Assembly (NCBI GenBank): GCA_027490195.1
Contig: JAIXYN010000021.1
Coordinates: 62,001 to 126,000 of the forward strand
Origin: Verrucomicrobiaceae bacterium
GTDB lineage: Bacteria; Verrucomicrobiota; Verrucomicrobiia; Verrucomicrobiales; Verrucomicrobiaceae
DNA: 64,000 bases
Reading direction: 5' to 3'
Shown here in pieces: positions 58,686-64,000 of the stretch (the stretch's first letter is position 1; every line of letters begins with the position of its first letter). A program made the position numbers and the translations under genes. The notes beneath the pieces are model-generated. The model was given only the letters and a program-made list of their open reading frames with translations. It did no database searches and was not told the origin of the DNA.

Positions 58686-60497
58686 ATGCAATCGACTGAC
58701 TGGCTTCAATTCGCGCTCTTCATTGGGCTGCTCGCGCTCATCACCAAACCGCTTGGGATCTACCTGACCCAGGTGCTGGATGTGAAAGGCAGAACTTGGC
58801 TCGACCCCGTGGTCGGTCCGCTCGAAAGGCTCACCTATTCGCTGATGGGTCTGGACCGCAACAAGGAGCAGGGTTGGAAGCAATACACGCTGGCCATGCT
58901 GCTCTTCAGCTTGGTGGGCATCGTGTTCACCTACCTGATCCTGCGCTACCAGCATCTGCTGCCGTTGAACCCGCAGCACCTGCCGGGCCTCAGCGACCAC
59001 CTGGCGTTCAACACGGTAGTGAGTTTCACCACCAACACCAACTGGCAGAGCTACGGCGGCGAAAGCACCATGAGCTACTTCTCGCAGATGGTCGCGCTGA
59101 CGATTCATAACTTCACCTCGGCGGCGGTCGGCATCTCGATTGCGGCGGCGCTGGTGCGCGGCATCGCACGTGCCTCGGCGACGACGCTCGGCAATTTCTG
59201 GGTCGACCTAGTGCGCACCACCTACTACCTGCTGCTGCCCCTCTGCTTTGTGTTCGCTCTCTTCCTCGTGTCTCAGGGCATTGTGCAGAACTTCAAGTCT
59301 TATGACACCGCAAAGCTCGTCGAGCCGCAGACAGTTCAAGTTGCGAAGATGGATGCGAGCAATCAGCCCGTGGTGGATGCCGCCGGCAAGCCAGTGATGG
59401 AAGACAAAATCGTCTCCGAGCAAACCATCGTTCAAGGTCCCATGGCATCGCAGATCGCCATCAAGATGCTCGGCACCAATGGCGGCGGTTATGTGAATGC
59501 CAATGCGGCACACCCCTTTGAAAATCCGACGCCGCTTTCGAACTTTGTTCAAATGCTCTCGATCTTCTCGATCGGCAGCGCCCTGACCTACTACCTCGGG
59601 CGCATGGTGAAGAACCAGGGACACGGATGGGCTGTATGGGCCGCAATGATGCTGCTCTTTATCTGCGGGGTGCTCGTGTGCGCGCACTTTGAAGCTGCTG
59701 GCAATCCGATCCATCAGGCGCTCGGTGTCTCTGCCACTGACGGCAATATGGAAGGAAAGGAAGTGCGGTTTGGCATCTTCAACTCCTCCCTTTTCGCCAC
59801 CATCACCACGGCTGCATCCTGCGGCGCGGTGAACTCTATGCATGACTCCTTCACGGCCATCGGTGGACTCGTGCCATTGTTCATGATTGAGCTTGGCGAA
59901 GTCGTCATTGGTGGCGTCGGCGCGGGACTCTATGGCATGCTCGTTTTTGTCGTGCTCGCCGTTTTCATCGCCGGACTCATGGTGGGCCGCACGCCGGAAT
60001 ATCTGGGCAAAAAGATCCAGGCTTACGATGTCAAGATGGCCATGCTCTCACTGCTCGTTCTGTGCATGTCCATTCTTGGCTTCACCGCCTGGGCATGCGT
60101 CAGTGACTGGGGGCTCGCGGGACTCAACAATGCCGGACCGCATGGCTTCAGCGAAATACTCTACGCTTACAGTTCCGCCACCGGTAACAATGGCAGCGCC
60201 TTCGCCGGTCTCACGGCGAACCCCGCCAATGGCGACCCGCACTACAACGTCACGCTTGGCTTCGCGATGCTCATTGGCCGCTTCCTCATGATTATACCGA
60301 TCATGGCGCTCGCGGGATCGCTGGTGCAGAAAAAAGTCTCCCCGCCCAGTGCGGGCACCTTCCCGGTGTCGGGTGCCACCTTCACCATCCTGCTCATTGG
60401 CACGGTGGTCCTCATTGGCGCGCTCAACTTCCTGCCCGCCCTCGCCCTCGGCCCTGTCGTTGAGCACTTCCTCACGGCCGGTGGCAAACTGTTCTAA
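58686..60497 (+). CDS. kdpA: K+-transporting ATPase subunit A
   Basis: A 603-residue K+-channel-like subunit with four repeated pore loops. Selectivity filter regions seen: [79 protein letters not shown] and [16 protein letters not shown]. All are typical of KdpA, and length is slightly above the E. coli protein (557) because of a 45-residue insert near 205-250. KdpA takes K+ from the periplasm and passes it to KdpB. Start ATG 58686, 11 bp after kdpF. Confidence 0.97.
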   Translation: MQSTDWLQFALFIGLLALITKPLGIYLTQVLDVKGRTWLDPVVGPLERLTYSLMGLDRNKEQGWKQYTLAMLLFSLVGIVFTYLILRYQHLLPLNPQHLPGLSDHLAFNTVVSFTTNTNWQSYGGESTMSYFSQMVALTIHNFTSAAVGISIAAALVRGIARASATTLGNFWVDLVRTTYYLLLPLCFVFALFLVSQGIVQNFKSYDTAKLVEPQTVQVAKMDASNQPVVDAAGKPVMEDKIVSEQTIVQGPMASQIAIKMLGTNGGGYVNANAAHPFENPTPLSNFVQMLSIFSIGSALTYYLGRMVKNQGHGWAVWAAMMLLFICGVLVCAHFEAAGNPIHQALGVSATDGNMEGKEVRFGIFNSSLFATITTAASCGAVNSMHDSFTAIGGLVPLFMIELGEVVIGGVGAGLYGMLVFVVLAVFIAGLMVGRTPEYLGKKIQAYDVKMAMLSLLVLCMSILGFTAWACVSDWGLAGLNNAGPHGFSEILYAYSSATGNNGSAFAGLTANPANGDPHYNVTLGFAMLIGRFLMIIPIMALAGSLVQKKVSPPSAGTFPVSGATFTILLIGTVVLIGALNFLPALALGPVVEHFLTAGGKLF

Positions 60498-60531
60498 TCA
60501 CGGATTCACACCTTTCCCAACTCCAACGCCT

Positions 60532-62529
60532 ATGTCTCACAAAGCTCCAACTCTCTTTGACTGGTCCATCGCCGGTCCAGCTGTGGGCGACGCATTCAAA
60601 AAGCTCGACCCGCGCCTTATGGTGAAGAATCCGGTCATGTTCGTGACCCTGATCGGTGCGGTGCTGACCACCGTCGGCATCTTCACTGCCAAGACCGATC
60701 ATGGCTTTATCATCCAGCTCGCCATCTGGCTCTGGTTCACCGTCCTCTTTGCCAACTTCGCTGAAGCCGTCGCTGAAGGCCGTGGCAAGGCTCAGGCTGC
60801 GAGCCTCCGTGCCGCACGCAAAGACACCATGGCCCGTCGCTTGAAAAATGGCGTAGAGACCAGCGTCCCAGCCCCCGCACTTGAAAAAGGTGATCTCGTC
60901 GTCTGTGAAACGGGTGATGTGATCCCTGCCGATGGCGAAGTTATCGAAGGCATTGCCAGCGTCGATGAAGCCGCCATCACCGGCGAATCCGCACCGGTCA
61001 TCCGCGAAAGCGGTGGTGACCGCAGCGCCGTCACTGGTGGCACACGTGTCATCAGCGACCGCATCGTCATCCGCATTACCTCGGAAAAAGGCAACACCTT
61101 CATCGATCGCATGATTGCGATGGTGGAAGGCGCGAAACGTCAGAAGACACCGAATGAAATCGCGCTCACCATCCTGCTCTCCGCTTTGACGTTGATATTC
61201 CTGCTAGTGGTCGTCACGCTGAAACCCTTTGGTATTTATTCCGCCACCAATTTCTCCACGCCGGTGCTCATCGCGCTGCTTGTGTGCCGGATTCCCACCA
61301 CCATCGGCGGCCTGCTCAGTGCCATTGGCATCAGCGGCATTGACCGTCTCATTCGCCGCAACGTCATGGCCACCAGTGGTCGCGCTGTTGAGGCTGCGGG
61401 AGACATCGATGTGCTCCTGCTCGACAAAACCGGCACCATCACCATTGGCAATCGCATGGCCTCTGATTTTCGTCCCGCGCCTGGCATTTCAGAGCAGGAA
61501 CTTGCTGATGCCGCACAGCTTGCCTCCCTGGCCGATGAAACGCCCGAAGGCCGCAGCATCGTCGTGCTCGCCAAAGAGAAGTTCAATATTCGTGGGCGCG
61601 AACTTGCCGAACCTCACGCCGCTTTCATTCCCTTCACGGCGCAGACACGCATGAGTGGCGTTGATCTCGATGGCCGCAGCATTCGCAAAGGCGCTGCAGA
61701 TTCGATCAAATCCCACATCGAAAAGCTTGGTGGTGTTTATCCGCCGGAAGTCCTCAAGGTTGTGGAAGCCGCTTCTCGCGCCGGACGCACTCCACTCGTC
61801 GTTTGCGAGGGGAGCAAGGTGCTCGGTGTTGTCGAACTCAAGGACGTCGTCAAAGGCGGCATCAAGGAGCGCTTTGCCCAGCTGCGCAAAATGGGCATTC
61901 GAACCGTCATGATCACGGGCGATAACCCCATGACCGCAGCAGCCATCGCCGCCGAGGCCGGTGTCGATGACTTCATGGCGCAGGCCACGCCGGAGGATAA
62001 GCTCAAGCGCATTCGCGCGGAGCAGGCCGCCGGACATCTCGTCGCCATGACTGGTGACGGCACCAATGATGCGCCAGCTCTTGCCCAGGCTGATGTCGGT
62101 GTCGCCATGAACACCGGTACGCAGGCCGCTCGTGAGGCCGGAAACATGGTCGATCTCGACAGCAATCCGACCAAGCTCATTGAGATCGTGGAGATCGGCA
62201 AGCAGCTCCTCATGACACGTGGCTCGCTGACAACCTTCAGCATCGCCAAATACTTCGCCATCATCCCCGCGATGCTCATGGTCACCTTCCCGGCGATCAG
62301 CCCGCTCAACATCATGGGCCTGGTTTCACCGCAGAGCGCCATCATCTTCAATGCGCTCATCATCGTCGCCTTGATCCCGCTTGCGCTGAAAGGCGTCCAG
62401 TATCGTGCGGTTGGCGCGGTCGCGGTGCTCCAGCGCAATCTTCTCATCTACGGTCTCGGCGGCATCATTGTGCCTTTCATCGGCATCAAGGCCATCGACC
62501 TCATCATCACCACCCTTCACCTCGCCTAA
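60532..62529 (+). CDS. kdpB: K+-transporting P-type ATPase subunit B
   Basis: A 665-residue P-type ATPase, start [15 protein letters not shown] at 60532 (the frame is open upstream into kdpA but without homology). Phosphorylation site D298 in [17 protein letters not shown] loop in [87 protein letters not shown] in helix 4 (VCRIP here, VCLIP in E. coli). The serine of TGES, phosphorylated in E. coli as an inhibitory mark at high K+, is kept. Fully normal length. Confidence 0.97.
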   Translation: MSHKAPTLFDWSIAGPAVGDAFKKLDPRLMVKNPVMFVTLIGAVLTTVGIFTAKTDHGFIIQLAIWLWFTVLFANFAEAVAEGRGKAQAASLRAARKDTMARRLKNGVETSVPAPALEKGDLVVCETGDVIPADGEVIEGIASVDEAAITGESAPVIRESGGDRSAVTGGTRVISDRIVIRITSEKGNTFIDRMIAMVEGAKRQKTPNEIALTILLSALTLIFLLVVVTLKPFGIYSATNFSTPVLIALLVCRIPTTIGGLLSAIGISGIDRLIRRNVMATSGRAVEAAGDIDVLLLDKTGTITIGNRMASDFRPAPGISEQELADAAQLASLADETPEGRSIVVLAKEKFNIRGRELAEPHAAFIPFTAQTRMSGVDLDGRSIRKGAADSIKSHIEKLGGVYPPEVLKVVEAASRAGRTPLVVCEGSKVLGVVELKDVVKGGIKERFAQLRKMGIRTVMITGDNPMTAAAIAAEAGVDDFMAQATPEDKLKRIRAEQAAGHLVAMTGDGTNDAPALAQADVGVAMNTGTQAAREAGNMVDLDSNPTKLIEIVEIGKQLLMTRGSLTTFSIAKYFAIIPAMLMVTFPAISPLNIMGLVSPQSAIIFNALIIVALIPLALKGVQYRAVGAVAVLQRNLLIYGLGGIIVPFIGIKAIDLIITTLHLA

Positions 62530-62533
62530 TCCT

Positions 62534-63121
62534 ATGAAAGCTCTCTTCTCTGAAATTCGTGGAGCCATAGTATCCACTTTCGTTTTCGCCGTTGTTCTTT
62601 GTGGTTTGTATCCGGTGGTTGTCTGGGGGGTTTCCCAGGTCGCCTTCAAGCACAAGGCAGACGGCAGCCTCATCGTTGACAAAGACGGCACCGTGCGCGG
62701 ATCGAGCTTGCTCGGCCAGGTCTTCACGGGTGAAAAATACTTTCACAGCCGCCCCTCGGCTGCGGGTGCATTTGGCTACGATGGTGCCAATTCCAGTGGC
62801 AGCAATCTAGGGCCCACCTCGCAGAAGTTGAATGATGCGATCAAGGGCCGCATCGCCGCCTATCGCACCACCGAAGGGCTCAGCGACAAAGATGCGGTGC
62901 CTGCCGATGCCGCCACCGCCTCAGCCAGCGGCCTTGATCCGCACATCAGCGTGAAGAACGCCGAGCTGCAGGCCGCCCGTGTCGCTAAGGCCCGCAATCT
63001 CAGCGTCGAAAAGGTCAAAGAGCTCATCGGTGCCAGCACAACCAAGCCCGATCTCGGCTTCCTCGGCGACGCCGGCGTGAATGTATTGAAGTTGAATCTA
63101 AGTCTCGATGGCGTGAAGTAA
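62534..63121 (+). CDS. kdpC: K+-transporting ATPase subunit C
   Basis: A 195-residue single-pass protein, start MKALFSEIRGAIVSTFVFAV at 62534, five bases after kdpB. The KdpC pattern is GLYPVVVWGVSQVAFKHKADGSL, RGSSLLGQVFTGEKYFHSRPSAAGAFGYDGANSSGSNLGPTSQKL and VPADAATASASGLDPHISVKNAELQAARVAKAR. KdpC assists ATP binding by KdpB. Normal length. Confidence 0.96.
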   Translation: MKALFSEIRGAIVSTFVFAVVLCGLYPVVVWGVSQVAFKHKADGSLIVDKDGTVRGSSLLGQVFTGEKYFHSRPSAAGAFGYDGANSSGSNLGPTSQKLNDAIKGRIAAYRTTEGLSDKDAVPADAATASASGLDPHISVKNAELQAARVAKARNLSVEKVKELIGASTTKPDLGFLGDAGVNVLKLNLSLDGVK

Positions 63122-63133
63122 CCGACGCAGGCT

Positions 63134-64000
63134 ATGAACGACGAAAACAGACCCGATCCCGATGCGCTGCTCGCGGAGATGCAGCGTGACGAAGGTCGGG
63201 TGAAACATGGCAGGCTGTTCATCTTCCTCGGCATGTGTCCGGGCGTTGGGAAGACTTACGCCATGCTACAGGCGGGCCGGCAGCGTTCAAAGGAAGGTGT
63301 GGAGGTGCTCGTGGGCATTGTCGAAACGCATGGGCGGTATGAAACGGCTTCCCTGCTTGACGGTCTGCACGTTTTGCCGCGCAAGAAGCTCGAGCATCGC
63401 GGCTTCATGCTGGAGGAGTTTGACATTGATGCAGTCTTGCAGCAGAGGCCGGAACTGGTGCTCGTCGATGAGCTGGCACACACCAACGCTCCGAGTTCTC
63501 GCCACGCTAAGCGCTATCAGGACGTGCTGGAGCTGATCGATTCGGGCATTGACGTTTACACCACGCTCAATGTCCAGCACATCGAAAGCCAGGTGGACAT
63601 CGTGCGCCAGATCAGCGGCGTCGCTATTCAGGAAACCGTGCCCGACTCCATCCTCGAACGGGCGCATGAGATCCAGCTTATTGACCTCAGTGTCGAAAAA
63701 CTGCTGGAACGCATGGCTGATGGAAAGGTGTACCTAGGCGAGCGTGCAGAGCAGACTGTGAGCGGCTTCTTCAGAGAAGGCAATCTCACCGCGCTGCGCG
63801 AGCTGGCCCTGCGTTTCACCGCCGAGCAGGTGGACCGTGACCTTGAGGACATCCGCCGCGCCAAACGTGTTAGCAGTGCGTGGAAAACCAATGCGCGTCT
63901 CATGGTTGGCGTCGGGCCAAGCCCTTATGCCGAAAGTCTCATCCGCTGGACACGCCGTGCCGCCACAAGGCTGAACTGCCCCTGGCTTGTCGTATGGGTA
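63134..64000 (+). CDS. kdpD: KdpD sensor kinase, N-terminal part (runs off window)
   Basis: The frame is open from ATG 63134 to the right edge; 289 codons are visible. The N-terminal KdpD domain is clear: FIFLGMCPGVGKTYAMLQAGR (Walker A, with MC where most have AA), LVGIVETHGRYETASLLDGL, LVDELAHTNAPSSRHAKRYQDVLELIDSGIDVYTTLNVQHIES (Walker B and signature). The universal-stress-protein-like domain begins near 255 (RLMVGVGPSPYAESLIRWTRRAA). The membrane and kinase parts are outside. KdpD with KdpE turns on kdp at low K+; the order kdpFABCD is standard. Confidence 0.95.
   Translation, partial: MNDENRPDPDALLAEMQRDEGRVKHGRLFIFLGMCPGVGKTYAMLQAGRQRSKEGVEVLVGIVETHGRYETASLLDGLHVLPRKKLEHRGFMLEEFDIDAVLQQRPELVLVDELAHTNAPSSRHAKRYQDVLELIDSGIDVYTTLNVQHIESQVDIVRQISGVAIQETVPDSILERAHEIQLIDLSVEKLLERMADGKVYLGERAEQTVSGFFREGNLTALRELALRFTAEQVDRDLEDIRRAKRVSSAWKTNARLMVGVGPSPYAESLIRWTRRAATRLNCPWLVVWV

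Overview
This 64-kb window is GC-rich and gene-dense. It looks like the chromosome of a Verrucomicrobiota bacterium of the Prosthecobacter/Verrucomicrobium type. That placement is inferred from the gene style: twin-arginine-tagged Gfo/Idh/MocA oxidoreductases and xylose-isomerase-like barrels, a DUF1080 protein, a 'planctomycete-type' cytochrome c joined to leucine-rich repeats, an ECF sigma factor with a membrane-anchored tail, Uma2 proteins, RAYT transposases and many short palindromic repeats. Both ends cut genes: an oxidoreductase on the left and kdpD on the right. No rRNA, tRNA, CRISPR array or prophage was recognised.

Layout. 0-5 kb: oxidoreductase, cyclase-family hydrolase, rhomboid-like pseudoprotease, RbsC-type permease, DUF4412 protein. 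5.1-12.7 kb: a compact biosynthetic island with a ketosynthase, a ketosynthase-like partner lacking the catalytic triad, an AMP-dependent acyl ligase, a methyltransferase, a NodB-type deacetylase, an LpxL-like acyltransferase and a flavin-dependent halogenase. It resembles part of an aryl-polyene/xanthomonadin-type pigment pathway. No carrier protein, ketoreductase or dehydratase is present, so the rest must lie elsewhere. 12.7-22.4 kb: ECF sigma factor, a phosphodiester glycosidase-like protein, aroC, a PHP protein, murJ, a RAYT transposase with REP palindromes, and a Sua5-type tsaC. 22.6-27.5 kb: folE2, rpsR, rpmG, a DksA-like protein with a histone-H1-like tail, DUF4282, an isolated nuoH and a VanZ-like protein. 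27.6-34.5 kb: secreted and stress proteins, a decayed toxin-antitoxin pair and more repeats.

34.5-43.6 kb: glgC and glgE (glycogen/alpha-glucan synthesis), a papain-fold secreted protein, a second phosphodiester glycosidase, a four-helix-bundle gene bracketed by repeats, Uma2 and an esterase. 43.6-49.9 kb: fabF, a LolA-like protein, a polyprenyl diphosphate synthase, a histidine kinase followed by a broken response-regulator gene, and pyrC. 50-55.9 kb: large secreted proteins, a trypsin-like protease and a SMUG1-type glycosylase. 56-64 kb: ppnP, then potassium uptake: kup and the kdp operon (a 27-residue membrane microprotein, kdpF, A, B, C and the start of D).

The most notable items are the halogenase/ketosynthase island, the RAYT with GTAG-headed REP palindromes (two of them translated into the MurJ N-terminus), the microprotein before kdpF, the possible clan-CD peptidase at 28.4 kb, and the intact kinase beside a dead response regulator. 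All function calls come from reading motifs by eye; no database search was run.
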